NCBI RefSeq assembly: GCF_017349315.1 | Contig: NZ_JAFMPP010000011.1 | Span: 62,001 to 126,000 of the forward strand | Origin: Jiella flava | Lineage (GTDB): Bacteria > Pseudomonadota > Alphaproteobacteria > Rhizobiales > Rhizobiaceae | Reading direction: 5' to 3' | Length of the DNA: 64,000 bases | In this document: positions 36,896-48,099 of the stretch, piece after piece | Layout of the letters: each line of letters opens with the position of its first letter | How positions within the stretch are numbered: position 1 is the stretch's first letter | The notes under the pieces: model-generated | The model's database searches: none | What the model was told of the DNA's origin: nothing | The model's input: the letters and a program-made list of their open reading frames with translations, nothing else | Program-made: the position numbers and the translations under genes

Positions 36896-37564
36896 TCAAC
36901 GGGTGGACGCGCGGGGCTTCGGCTCGCGTGTCATTGCCTGTTCGACCGCCGGCATCAGGCCGGTGCGGATCGAATCTGGTGTGAAGGGGCCGATCTGCTT
37001 GTAGAGAATTTCGCCATCAGGCGAGACGAGAAACGTCTCCGGCACGCCATAGACGCCCCAGTCGATCGTTGTCGCGCCCTTTTCGTCGACGCCGATCGCG
37101 GCATAGGGATTGCCGAGATTGGCGAGGAAGCTGCGGGCATTTTCCGGTTTGTCCTTATAGTTGATCGCCACCAGCCGAAAGCGCTTGTCGCGTGCAAGCT
37201 GCATCAAGAGCGGGTGTTCCTCGCGGCAGGGAGCGCACCAGGAGGCAAAGACATTGACGAGGATTGGTCGGCCGTCGCCCGGACCGGAGAGGTCGAGCCC
37301 CGGCACCGGCTTGCCGTCGCCGGTCATTGCGCCTTCGAGCGGCGGCAACACGGTCATCGGCGCGCTCTTGCCAATCAGCACCGATGGGATTTCCTTGGGA
37401 TCCTGGCCAGAGCGCAGCTGATAGAGAAACGCGCCGGCGAGCCCGAGAAACAGGACGAGCGGCAACAAAACCAGCAAGCGCGCGGCGCCGCTGCGGCGCT
37501 TGGGGGACGCGGTGTCGGCATCGGCGCTGGCGAGCAGCGTCTCGTCGTTGTCGTGGGTCGTCAT
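36896..37564 (-). CDS. ccmG: cytochrome c maturation thiol:disulfide oxidoreductase CcmG/DsbE
   Basis: Encodes 222 residues. A cytoplasmic N-terminus of about 28 residues leads to one membrane anchor (29-48) and a periplasmic thioredoxin fold. The active site is WCAPC at 109-113 and the cis-proline is in YGVPETF. It keeps apocytochrome CXXCH cysteines reduced for haem ligation. It overlaps the ccmD stop by 4 bases and is the last gene of the ccmCDG group. Confidence 0.93.
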   Translation of the reverse strand: MTTHDNDETLLASADADTASPKRRSGAARLLVLLPLVLFLGLAGAFLYQLRSGQDPKEIPSVLIGKSAPMTVLPPLEGAMTGDGKPVPGLDLSGPGDGRPILVNVFASWCAPCREEHPLLMQLARDKRFRLVAINYKDKPENARSFLANLGNPYAAIGVDEKGATTIDWGVYGVPETFLVSPDGEILYKQIGPFTPDSIRTGLMPAVEQAMTREPKPRASTR

Positions 37565-37755
37565 TTTGCCGCTTCCGTGTCCTGACCGGCTCTGCCGCCG
37601 ACTTCGGAGCGGCGGCGGATGCCGCGGGCTTCGAGGGTCTTCAACGCTCGGCGCTGGGTGCGAGCATCGAGAAGGATCCAGGCGAACAGCCCGGCGATCG
37701 CCACGGCAGAGATGCCATAGGCGGCGGTGATGAAGGCAAAATATTCCGATTGCAT
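37561..37755 (-). CDS. ccmD: haem exporter protein CcmD
   Basis: Encodes 64 residues, one membrane helix (about 6-28) and an Arg-rich cytoplasmic tail. MQSEYFAFITAAYGI is a typical CcmD start, so ATG 37755 is preferred over an upstream in-frame start at 37782. CcmD links CcmE holo-haem chaperone release to the CcmABC complex. It starts 13 bases after ccmC and overlaps ccmG. Confidence 0.88.
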   Translation of the reverse strand: MQSEYFAFITAAYGISAVAIAGLFAWILLDARTQRRALKTLEARGIRRRSEVGGRAGQDTEAAK

Positions 37756-37768
37756 GATCGTCTCCGGA

Positions 37769-38530
37769 TCAGGCCTCGGCACGTCGGGCGGCCAGCCGCG
37801 AGAGTGCGGCGACCCGCCTGCGCAAAATTTCGGTGCGCATCGCCGTCAGATGCAGCGCGAAAAACAGCACCGTGAAGCCGAGCGCCGAGATGAGCAGCGG
37901 CACCAGATAGGTCGCTGGCATCGCCGGACCGTTCATCCGCAACACGCTCGCCGGCTGATGCAGCGTGTTCCACCAGTCGACCGAGAATTTGATGATGGGG
38001 ATATTGATAAAACCGACGAGCACCAGGATCGCAGCCGGCTTCGCCGCCTTGCCGGGTTCCTCCAGAGCGCGGGTCAGGGCGATCAGGCCGAGATACATGA
38101 TGAACAGCACGAAGACGGAGGTCAGCCGCGCGTCCCACACCCACCATGTGCCCCACATCGGCCGGCCCCAGATCGAGCCGGTGATCAAGGCAAGTGCGGT
38201 GAACACCGCGCCGATCGGCGCCGCCGCCTTGATCGCGACATCGGCGAGCGGATGGCGCCAGACCAGCGTGCCGAGCGCCGAGACGCTCATCACCGTCCAG
38301 ATCATCATGCAGAGCCAGGCGAAGGGCACGTGGATGAACATGATCTCGACCGTCGTGCCCTGCTGATAGTCCGGTGGGACCGTCAGCCCGAGACCGAGGC
38401 CGACGGCAATGCCCAGGAGCGCAACGGCGTAGAGCCAAGGCTGGACCTTGCCCGACAGATCGAGAAACCGCGTCGGGTTGGCGAGGATCGTGAAGCGAGA
38501 CGACTTGGCGCCGGCGGAGAGGTCGGTCAT
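37769..38530 (-). CDS. ccmC: haem exporter protein CcmC
   Basis: Encodes 253 residues with six membrane helices. The periplasmic tryptophan-rich haem motif reads WGTWWVWDARLTS (WWVWD at 129-133), flanked by His67 in IHVPFAW and a second conserved His in WWNTLHQP. CcmC loads haem onto CcmE. In most relatives it directly follows ccmB; here ccmB lies 1.7 kb upstream with three unrelated genes between, so ccmCDG probably need their own promoter in the 176 bases before ccmC. Confidence 0.94.
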   Translation of the reverse strand: MTDLSAGAKSSRFTILANPTRFLDLSGKVQPWLYAVALLGIAVGLGLGLTVPPDYQQGTTVEIMFIHVPFAWLCMMIWTVMSVSALGTLVWRHPLADVAIKAAAPIGAVFTALALITGSIWGRPMWGTWWVWDARLTSVFVLFIMYLGLIALTRALEEPGKAAKPAAILVLVGFINIPIIKFSVDWWNTLHQPASVLRMNGPAMPATYLVPLLISALGFTVLFFALHLTAMRTEILRRRVAALSRLAARRAEA

Positions 38531-38706
38531 GGGGCGAGGTTAGAACCTCTTTAAGCGCGGGGCAAATGGAGGTTTTCCAATCTTTGCTCAGATCCTCCGC
38601 AACGGCACACAATGCCGTGATCGGTGGGGCGGTCGCCTGGCGGAGAGTAACTCCGGCGCCAGCCGAACAAAGCGGTCGGCGTCGCTGCCTTGCCTATCGC
38701 GGTGGC

Positions 38707-39495
38707 TTATCGCGCTTGGTCTGAGGAGCGCACCGCGACAATGAAAAGCCGCGGAAAGGCGAAAAGTGCCTTACCGTCGGCACGGACCGGATAGGCCTTG
38801 GCGATCCGAGTCGCATAGGCAGCGAGGAAATCGGTCTGCTCGGCGGAGTTCAGCAGATCGAGAAAGGGGCGCAGGCCTGTTGCCCGCACCCAGTCGATGA
38901 TCGCCGCCGGCCCGGGAAGCACATGGCAATAGGTGGTGCGCCAGATGTCGATCGACGCGGCGTGGGGTGCAAGGAGATCGTAATAGGCCTCTGCGGTGAG
39001 AATACGGGCCCGGATCTTGTCCGCGTCGCCGATCTTGGCGGCAAAGCGCGGCTCGACCGCCGTCTCGCGCATCAGCCGATGGGAGGGCTCGTCGAGATTG
39101 TCCGGCATCTGCACGGCCAGCACGCCGCCCGGTGCGAGCGACGCCATCAGCTTTGGAAGCAGCCTCGCATGGTTCGGCAGCCATTGCAGGACGGCATTGG
39201 CAAAGACGAGGTCGGCGGGCGGTTCGGCCTGAAACGCGGCCACATCGCCACGCGTGAACTGCGCCTGCGGCAGCCGGGCGCGGGCTTTGGCGAGCATGTC
39301 CTGCGAGGTGTCGATCCCTTCGAGCTTGGCGGCCGGGTAGCGTTGCGCAATTAATTCGGTCGAGTTGCCGGGGCCGCAGCCGAGATCGACGGCCCGAGCC
39401 GGCACCTCAAGCGGCACCCGCGCCAAAAGCTCGGCCGCCGGCCGTGTGCGCTCGTCGGCAAAGCGCAGATAGAGGTCGGCATTCCAGTCGGTCAT
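38707..39495 (-). CDS. tam: trans-aconitate 2-methyltransferase
   Basis: Encodes 262 residues, a class I SAM-dependent methyltransferase with VDLGCGPGNST (motif I) and FANAVLQWLPNHARLLP (motif post I). The opening MTDWNADLYLRFADERTRPA is the Tam signature. It methylates trans-aconitate, which forms spontaneously from cis-aconitate and inhibits aconitase. acnA is only 2.4 kb away, across ccmAB, though on the other strand. An upstream extension to 39576 lacks family similarity, so ATG 39495 is used. Confidence 0.88.
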   Translation of the reverse strand: MTDWNADLYLRFADERTRPAAELLARVPLEVPARAVDLGCGPGNSTELIAQRYPAAKLEGIDTSQDMLAKARARLPQAQFTRGDVAAFQAEPPADLVFANAVLQWLPNHARLLPKLMASLAPGGVLAVQMPDNLDEPSHRLMRETAVEPRFAAKIGDADKIRARILTAEAYYDLLAPHAASIDIWRTTYCHVLPGPAAIIDWVRATGLRPFLDLLNSAEQTDFLAAYATRIAKAYPVRADGKALFAFPRLFIVAVRSSDQAR

Positions 39496-39609
39496 TGGGG
39501 GACAAACCTCGGAAGGGTGGCGGCGGAACACCCTCCGATAGGCGCAGCTGGCCTCAGATGCCAGCGCATTCAGCATCCCGGCTATAGCTGTTTCGGCCTC
39601 GCAATCGTC

Positions 39610-39911
39610 TCACGGATCCTCGATTGACTGGTCGTGGCTCCAATCCTCGTGGCTATGGCGGACGCGAATGATCAACACGCCAGTCTGCGTCCTGGTGTAG
39701 ACGACGAGATGGGAACCACAGGGATGGATACGGACCGGCGGCGTCAATTCGGTGCGTTCGCGGGCAAGGTCCGGAAGCGGGCCAGGACCTCGAAGCATTG
39801 TCGCAAGCGTGCATGATAACGTGCTGCTTGTGCTGCTCCGAAGAAGCGAATGCTGTCGGCGTAGATCCGCTGGACGTCGTCCGCGGCTTTTTCCGTGAGC
39901 TTATAGGTCAT
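39610..39911 (-). pseudogene. parE: frameshifted ParE-family toxin
   Basis: ATG 39911 overlaps the parD end by 11 bases and encodes MTYKLTEKAADDVQRIYADS, a typical ParE/RelE start, continuing to about RQCFEVLA before drifting into a stop near 39744. The remaining ParE sequence continues in another frame: PDLARERTEL, IHPCGSHLVVY and GVLIIRVRHSHEDW, ending at 39610. Joining the two gives about 100 residues, the normal toxin length. One base appears lost near 39770-39790. It is a pseudogene unless this is a sequencing error. Confidence 0.72.
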
Positions 39912-40161
39912 GTCCGGCTGGATCGATTCCCGCGGTGCGAAGAGCGGCCGCTTCGATTTCGTCCATCGAACGCGTACTGATGCCGCTTTCCAGTCCCTCG
40001 GTGACGAGCGCCTGCATCTGAGCGATCTTGACCGCGCGCTCCTGATCGCGGCGGATCAGATCGCGGACATAATCGCTGGCATTGCTGTATCGACCGGATC
40101 GAGCCTGAGCTTCGACCCACTCCTTCATCGGATCGGGCAGGGAAACATTCATGGTCGCCAT
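39901..40161 (-). CDS. parD: ParD-family antitoxin
   Basis: Encodes 86 residues. The N-terminus MATMNVSLPDPMKEWVE is a ribbon-helix-helix DNA-binding domain (RYSNASDYVRDLIRRDQ follows), and the C-terminal part after about residue 50 is the toxin-binding tail. ParD antitoxins neutralise ParE and repress their own operon. The partner toxin reading frame is broken, so the gene is an orphan antitoxin. ATG 40161 is the family start. It sits between ccmB and tam in the same direction. Confidence 0.87.
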   Translation of the reverse strand: MATMNVSLPDPMKEWVEAQARSGRYSNASDYVRDLIRRDQERAVKIAQMQALVTEGLESGISTRSMDEIEAAALRTAGIDPAGHDL

Positions 40162-40215
40162 CGCAAAGCCTCCAGCTCGCATCATGCAATTGTTGGCAAA
40201 GTTTGCCAAGAGCCC

Positions 40216-40872
40216 TCAATCCCCGCTCGCCTTCAGCGCCGCGGCGGCTGCCAATGGGCCAAGGGCACCGAAAAACAGGGTGAGAGCGCACAGAATCAGG
40301 AAGGGTGGCAGGAACGGGGCGGGGTCGGTGACGGCGCCATAGGTGGCCGAGACGCCGAAGATCAGCACCGGGATCGTCAGAGGCAGGACCAGCACCGAGA
40401 CGAGCAGGCCGCCGCGGGGCAGGGCGACCGCGACCGCCGCGCCGACGGCGCCGATGAAGACGATGGCGGGGGTGCCGACGAAGAGCGTCAGCATGACGGC
40501 GAAGAGCGCCGTCGGCTGCAGCGCCAGGAACAGGCCGAGAAGCGGCGAAGCAAGCACCAGCGGCAGGCAGGACGCGGTCCACAGCGCCAGGCATTTTATG
40601 AGAACCACCAGCGGCATCGGCACCGGGCCGGCGATCAGCAGATCGAGCGTGCCGTCCTCGCGGTCGGCCTGGAACAACCGGTCGAGGGTGAGGAGTGTCG
40701 AGAGCAGCGCGCCGATCCACAGGATCGCCGGGCCGATTCGCGACAACAGATTGAGATCGGGTCCGACGCCGAAGGGCACCGTCGCGATCACCGCGAGAAA
40801 GAAGATGACGGCGGTCATGCCGCCGCCGCTGGAAAAGGCGAGTTTCAGATCGCGCCGGAACAGAGCCCTCAC
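40216..40872 (-). CDS. ccmB: haem exporter protein CcmB
   Basis: Encodes 218 residues with six membrane helices, the permease of the CcmAB ABC complex. Family features are the start [35 protein letters not shown] and ALPRGGLLVSVLVLPL. CcmAB hydrolyses ATP to release holo-CcmE from CcmCD. It overlaps ccmA by 4 bases. Downstream, parD begins 54 bases further on instead of ccmC. Confidence 0.93.
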   Translation of the reverse strand: MRALFRRDLKLAFSSGGGMTAVIFFLAVIATVPFGVGPDLNLLSRIGPAILWIGALLSTLLTLDRLFQADREDGTLDLLIAGPVPMPLVVLIKCLALWTASCLPLVLASPLLGLFLALQPTALFAVMLTLFVGTPAIVFIGAVGAAVAVALPRGGLLVSVLVLPLTIPVLIFGVSATYGAVTDPAPFLPPFLILCALTLFFGALGPLAAAAALKASGD

Positions 40873-41564
40873 AGCCAGCCCTCGGCGGTGGCAAGATCCG
40901 CTTCGTCGATCGTCATCGCGGCCTCGCTTGCCGCGTCGCGGGCCGGAATGTGAAGGGTCTCGGCCTGGTCGAGGCCGAGCGGATGATGGGTCGCGGCAAT
41001 CGCGATGCCGCCGGTTCGAAGATGATCGGCAACCATGCCGGCGAAGCGCTCCTGTGAGGCGAGATCAAGGGCCGCGGTCGGCTCGTCGAGGATCCAGACG
41101 GTCCGCCGCACCACCGCCAGGCGGGCCAGGCTTGCCCGCCGCTGCTGGCCGGCCGAGAGATAGCCGAAGGGCACATCGTCGATGCCGGCAAGGCCGACGG
41201 CGGCCAGCGCCGCGCTCGGGCGAAGGCCCGGTGCGCCGCCGAGATAGCGGGCCCAAAACGTCAGATTGTCGGCGATGGTGATCTGCGGCTTCATGCCATG
41301 GCGATGGCCGACATAATGGGCGACATCGGCCAGCCGCGCGGCCGGTTCGCCGTCGGCCGCAATCAAGCCGTTCAGGCGAATCGCCCCGCCGACCGGCCTC
41401 AGCAGACCGGCAAGGGTGCGCAAAAGGGTGGATTTTCCCGCCCCGTTCGGGCCGGTGACGACGAGCGCTTCGCCTGCCTTCACCGCGATTTCGAAGGGGC
41501 CGGCGACGGCCGTTTCTGCTCGTCCAACGATCAGTGCGTCGAGCGCAACCTGGCTGGATGTCAC
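40869..41564 (-). CDS. ccmA: haem exporter ATP-binding protein CcmA
   Basis: Encodes 231 residues, an ABC ATPase with Walker [10 protein letters not shown], signature [14 protein letters not shown], Walker B VWILDEP and the switch His in ATHHPLG. It powers the CcmABC system. GTG 41564 gives the usual length; a TTG at 41597 would add 11 residues with no family similarity. It is divergent from acnA across about 320 bases, an arrangement seen in many alphaproteobacteria. Confidence 0.92.
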   Translation of the reverse strand: MTSSQVALDALIVGRAETAVAGPFEIAVKAGEALVVTGPNGAGKSTLLRTLAGLLRPVGGAIRLNGLIAADGEPAARLADVAHYVGHRHGMKPQITIADNLTFWARYLGGAPGLRPSAALAAVGLAGIDDVPFGYLSAGQQRRASLARLAVVRRTVWILDEPTAALDLASQERFAGMVADHLRTGGIAIAATHHPLGLDQAETLHIPARDAASEAAMTIDEADLATAEGWL

Positions 41565-41888
41565 GCGATTGCCTTTGTGATCAGGGCGTTGCGCCAAATC
41601 GATGCAGAGTCGGCCCGGCGGATGCTGCGCCCTGTCATATTTTGTCGCCTTTGTTCTCCGCGGGCCTTTATAGCCATTACAAACTTCCCTATAACCCGCT
41701 CAGCCACTCCAGCGACCGGCGTGGACAATTCAAGCGCCGATCTCATGGCGCCCGCATCGGCACCGACGGGCGTCAGGGCGGACAGCGGAAATGGTCGTAC
41801 CCGCATCTTCGAGCGCGCTGATCCGCGGCGCATGAAGGCCGTTCGCCCTTCGGACTATTTTATCGGTTCGAGAAGGAATGTGAGCCTC

Positions 41889-44642
<2,754 letters not shown>

Positions 44643-45009
44643 GCGATGCTGTGACGGCTCGTTCCGCGACCCGTCACAGGTGCCGCGATCGATAAATCGG
44701 CGCGTTGAAAATCATGATCATGGGGCCGGGCGGCGATGTCGCTCGGCCCTTTCTCATCGTGATCCCGCGGGTCGAACTTATCGGATGCTTTGCGGGAGCA
44801 AACGCATTTTTCACCCGCAATTGACTAGCCCGTGTCTGGCTTGATCCCTTAGGGTCCGACGCGGAAAGGGTTTCTGTTCACATGCATTCCACGTCTGCCG
44901 TCGATCCAACCATTCCCAGCGGCGTCACCTCACCACCTTCGCGGGCCCAAGCCGATTCCGAACGACGGATGGCCGGTGGCTGGCCGCGTCGTGAAAGGGT
45001 TTTTGCCTG
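44643..45009. other. intergenic region after acnA
   Basis: Holds the acnA terminator (listed separately). The remainder includes a TTGACT at 44821-44826 with no good -10 partner at normal spacing. No gene is convincing in the 367 bases. Confidence 0.5.
44723..44753 (+). terminator. rho-independent terminator of acnA
   Basis: GGGCCG at 44723-44728 pairs with CGGCCC at 44744-44749, extended inward by GGCG/CGCT pairs, and TTTCT follows. Confidence 0.7.
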
Positions 45010-45810
45010 ATGCGGGATTTGGGACAGCGACCCCACGTCCGACGGATGCGCCCGGTCATGGCCGCGGCGATCGCCGTTCTTTTGCCCACCGCTTTGGCCT
45101 TTGGCGGCGAGCGGACGAAACAGCAAATCACCCATGTCCTGGAGCTCTTCACCAGCCAGGGGTGCTCCTCCTGCCCGCCGGCGGACGCGTTTCTCGCCGA
45201 GCAGGTCGACAAGCCACACGTTCTCGCTCTTTCCTATCATGTCGACTATTGGGACTATATCGGCTGGCGCGATACCTTCGGCTCGGAGCACAACGATGAT
45301 CGCCAAGCCGCCTACGCCAAGGCTTTCGCCAACAAGATGGTCTATACGCCGCAGCTGATCATCAACGGCCATGTCGACTTGGTCGGCTCGCACATCGCCA
45401 AGATCGAAAGGACGATGGCCGAAGGCGGGCTCGCCACCGGGCCCGGCGCAGCCAGCCTCAGCGTTCGGCGGATCGGCGACAGCATTCACATCAGCGCCCA
45501 CGACGTGGCAACGCCGCCGGGCGCCCGCAAGCCCATGCTTGTGCTCGTGAATTTCGGTGATGTGGCGACGGTGGCGGTCGATCGCGGTGAGAACCAGGGT
45601 AAGACGCTGGTTTCTGTCCATCCCGTCCGAAGCTGGCAACTGATGGGCATGGTCGGTGCCGAAGGCATGGAGGTCGACATGCCGCTCTCCTCGATCATCC
45701 ACGATGGCGCCAAGACCTATGGCTGCGCGGTGCTTTTGCAGGCCGTGAAGTCCGATGGAAGTCCCGGTCCGATCCTGGCGGCGACGCAGATCGAGATCGA
45801 TCCGAACTGA
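45010..45810 (+). CDS. DUF1223 family exported thioredoxin-like protein
   Basis: Encodes 266 residues. A signal peptide ends near TALAFGG (about residue 32). The family signature ELFTSQGCSSCPPADAFL follows with Cys52 and Cys55, and YHVDYWDYIGWRDTFGS is also typical. DUF1223 proteins resemble thioredoxin-fold oxidoreductases of the periplasm; their substrate is unknown. An internal ATG at 45046 would give a more ordinary signal peptide. No operon partner is adjacent. Confidence 0.85.
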   Translation: MRDLGQRPHVRRMRPVMAAAIAVLLPTALAFGGERTKQQITHVLELFTSQGCSSCPPADAFLAEQVDKPHVLALSYHVDYWDYIGWRDTFGSEHNDDRQAAYAKAFANKMVYTPQLIINGHVDLVGSHIAKIERTMAEGGLATGPGAASLSVRRIGDSIHISAHDVATPPGARKPMLVLVNFGDVATVAVDRGENQGKTLVSVHPVRSWQLMGMVGAEGMEVDMPLSSIIHDGAKTYGCAVLLQAVKSDGSPGPILAATQIEIDPN

Positions 45811-45875
45811 GACGGCGTTGAGGGTCGCGCGTGGCTGCGGGCTGCGCGTCGGCGCCATGCCTCGGCGCGCCGCGT

Positions 45876-45957
45876 GTCCGATAGGACGCACAAAGGACGC
45901 GCATTCTGCTTGAGTCTCAGCATCGGCCCGAAAGTCGATTTCGATTCTCGGGCCGAT
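45876..45957. repeat. palindromic intergenic repeat, copy A
   Basis: Two palindromes lie side by side: GTCCGATAGGAC at 45876-45887, and ATCGGCCCGA (45922-45931) with TCGGGCCGAT (45948-45957). The same two motifs recur, in the opposite order and therefore orientation, at 47266-47362. The copy lies just after the 2-hydroxyacid dehydrogenase stop on the minus strand and could end its transcript. Confidence 0.7.
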
Positions 45958-45977
45958 TCTGTCGCCACGTCAGTGAA

Positions 45978-46979
45978 TCAGTGCCGTCCCGGTAGGATCC
46001 GATCCGGCGGGCGATGGCCGTCCATCAGCGTGCGGATGTTGATGATCACCTTCTCGCCCATCTCGATGCGGCCTTCGAGCGTTGCCGATCCCATGTGCGG
46101 CAACAGCACGACGCGGTTTTCCTCGGCGAGCCGCAGCAGCTTCTTCGAAACCGTCGGTTCCTGCTCGAAGACGTCGAGCCCGGCGCCGGCGATCGCGTCA
46201 TTTTCGATCGCCGCGACGAGAGCCGCCTCGTCGATCACCTCGCCGCGGGCGGTGTTGACCACGAAGGCGTGTGGCTGGATCAGCGCCAGACGGCGCGCCG
46301 ACAACAGGTGATAGGTGGCAGGCGTATAGGGACAATTGACCGAGATGATGTCCATGCGAGCGAGCATCTGGTCGAGACTTTCCCAATAGATGGCGCCGAG
46401 CTCGGCCTCGGTTCTGGGGCTCACGCGTTGGCGATTGTGGTAATGGATTTCGAGGCCGAATGCCTTGGCGCGCCGGGCGACGGCGGTGCCGATCCGCCCC
46501 ATGCCGACGATGCCGAGTTTCTTGCCCCAGATCCGCCGGCCGAGCATCCAGGTCGGCGACCAGCCAGGCCAGCGCCCGCCCGCCACCAGCCGTGTTCCAC
46601 CCTCGACCAGCCGGCGCGGCACGGCGAGAATCAGCGCCATGGTCATGTCGGCGGTGTCCTCGTTGAGGACATTCGGCGTGTTGGTCACATAGAGATTGCG
46701 CGCCAGGGCGGCCTCGACGTCGATGTTGTCGATGCCGTTGCCATAATTGGCGATCAGTTTCAGCCGCTCCCCGGCCTGCTCGATCACAGACCGATCGATG
46801 CGATCGGTGACGGTCGGCACCAGGACATCGGCCTCGCGCACCGCGGCGACAAGCTCGGGCTGCGACATCGGCCGGTCGGTCATGTTGACGCGGGTGTCGA
46901 ACAGCTCGCGCATGCGGTTCTCGACCGTGTCGGGCAGCTTGCGCGTCAGGACCACGATTGGCTTGCTGCGCTCGTCCAT
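45978..46979 (-). CDS. D-isomer-specific 2-hydroxyacid dehydrogenase (glyoxylate/hydroxypyruvate reductase type)
   Basis: Encodes 333 residues. The NAD(P)-binding motif GMGRIG is at 159-164, and the catalytic Arg245 (NTARGEVID), Glu274 (EQEPTV) and His295 (LPHMGSAT) are all present. NYGNGIDNIDVEAA is typical of glyoxylate/hydroxypyruvate reductases, so it probably reduces a small 2-oxoacid. ATG 46979 with GGAAAGG upstream is preferred over an ATG at 47009. The gene is bracketed by two copies of a palindromic repeat. Confidence 0.88.
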   Translation of the reverse strand: MDERSKPIVVLTRKLPDTVENRMRELFDTRVNMTDRPMSQPELVAAVREADVLVPTVTDRIDRSVIEQAGERLKLIANYGNGIDNIDVEAALARNLYVTNTPNVLNEDTADMTMALILAVPRRLVEGGTRLVAGGRWPGWSPTWMLGRRIWGKKLGIVGMGRIGTAVARRAKAFGLEIHYHNRQRVSPRTEAELGAIYWESLDQMLARMDIISVNCPYTPATYHLLSARRLALIQPHAFVVNTARGEVIDEAALVAAIENDAIAGAGLDVFEQEPTVSKKLLRLAEENRVVLLPHMGSATLEGRIEMGEKVIINIRTLMDGHRPPDRILPGRH

Positions 46980-47265
46980 CGCTCGCCTTTCCGGCTTATT
47001 CCAGGCCATCGGCTCGAAAATCTGGATCGATCTTCAAACAAGCCGTGATGTTCACAGTCAATGCCTTCGAACATTTGCTGCGCGCTCATGGGCGTGCAGG
47101 GCGTTCGCAAGGGGTTGTTAACCGAACCAGTCGATTATTCCGGGCTATGCCGATGGTCCTTCCTAGCAGTCGAGCGGCGGGAAAAAAAGTTCCGCTCCGC
47201 GCCGTGATCGTCCGTCGGTTCATCAAGCGTCTGGCCGTGGTGGATGTGTCGTCTCGGCCGCTACA
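46980..47265. other. promoter side of the 2-hydroxyacid dehydrogenase gene
   Basis: No gene is convincing in this 286-base stretch. GTTAAC at about 47116-47121 is a half site of the CtrA type but lacks a second half at 7-base spacing. It leads into repeat copy B. Confidence 0.45.
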
Positions 47266-47362
47266 GCATCGGCCCGAAAATCGGAATCGATTTTCGGCAA
47301 AGCACGATGCGTCGATTCAAAGGGTGAGAGCGCCCTGCGTCCGATCGGACGCAGGGCGCTCT
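47266..47362. repeat. palindromic intergenic repeat, copy B, with a perfect 36-nt palindrome
   Basis: The first part, GCATCGGCCCGAAAATCG (47266-47283), resembles copy A at 45920-45957. The second part is a perfect palindrome at 47327-47362 whose two 18-base arms are AGAGCGCCCTGCGTCCGA and its complement. The Shine-Dalgarno AAGGAGAA of the SH3 gene (47363-47370) begins at the next base, so folding of this stem would directly abut the ribosome site. Confidence 0.8.
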
Positions 47363-47376
47363 AAGGAGAAGCCGTC

Positions 47377-47925
47377 ATGTCGTCCACTGTCCTTCGTTCC
47401 GTCATCCGCCGCTCGCTGCTCGGGCTCGCCGCGCTGGCGATCGCCGCTCCGGCGATCCCGCCGGTGGCGTGGTCGGTCGAACTCGGCCCAGTCTCCAAGC
47501 TGCCGCTGCCGCGTTATGTCAGTCTCAAGGCGGCGCGGGTGAATGCCCGCATCGGACCTGGCCGCGACTATCCCGTTACCTGGCTCTATCTGAAGCCCGG
47601 TCTGCCGGTCGAGGTGATCCAGGAATATGAGCTGTGGCGGCGAATTCGCGACTCCGAGGGCTCTGAGGGCTGGGTCTATCATTCCTTGCTGTCCGGCGAT
47701 CGCACCGCCATCGCGGCGCCCTGGCTGAAGGGCAAGGCGACGATGATCGACGTTCACTCCAGCCCGGCGCTCGATGCGCCCCTGGTCGCTCGGCTCGAGC
47801 CCGGCGTCGTCTCCAAGGTCGACGAATGCAGCTCGGGATGGTGCGAGATCACGGTTTCCGAGCGAGATGGCTATGTGCGCCAGGACGATATCTGGGGCGT
47901 CTATCCCGACGAGAAGATCGACTGA
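47377..47925 (+). CDS. exported SH3-domain protein
   Basis: Encodes 182 residues. A signal peptide (about 1-33, with RRSLLGLAALAIAAPA) is followed by two bacterial SH3-like repeats, about 48-108 (AARVNARIGPGRDYPVTW) and 115-175 (VHSSPALDAPLVARL, ECSSGWCEITVSERDGYV). Such proteins bind peptidoglycan or partner proteins in the periplasm. AAGGAGAA at 47363-47370 is a strong ribosome site directly after a perfect palindrome. No operon partner is evident. Confidence 0.87.
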   Translation: MSSTVLRSVIRRSLLGLAALAIAAPAIPPVAWSVELGPVSKLPLPRYVSLKAARVNARIGPGRDYPVTWLYLKPGLPVEVIQEYELWRRIRDSEGSEGWVYHSLLSGDRTAIAAPWLKGKATMIDVHSSPALDAPLVARLEPGVVSKVDECSSGWCEITVSERDGYVRQDDIWGVYPDEKID

Positions 47926-48099
47926 TTTCACGATCGCTCGGCGGGCTCAGTAAGGTGCGTCCCGTCGCACGCACGACACGCTCGGCGATGGCGGCATGGG
48001 CAGCCGATCCGCAAGGGACCGGCTTTTCGTTCGTCTGCGGTAGCCAGCGCGCCTGAGAAACGATACCGGTGCGCCACTGGCAATCAGACGGACAGCACC

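Noticed and set aside
36663-36899. 78-codon minus-strand frame downstream of ccmG
   Set aside because: Low-quality composition, no ribosome site, and it overlaps the end of ccmG.
39610-39911. Programmed frameshifting as an explanation for the split parE
   Set aside because: No slippery heptamer such as X-XXY-YYZ is visible around 39770-39790, so a deletion or a sequencing error is simpler.
47116-47121. GTTAAC as a second CtrA site
   Set aside because: Only one half site; no TTAA at 7-base spacing.
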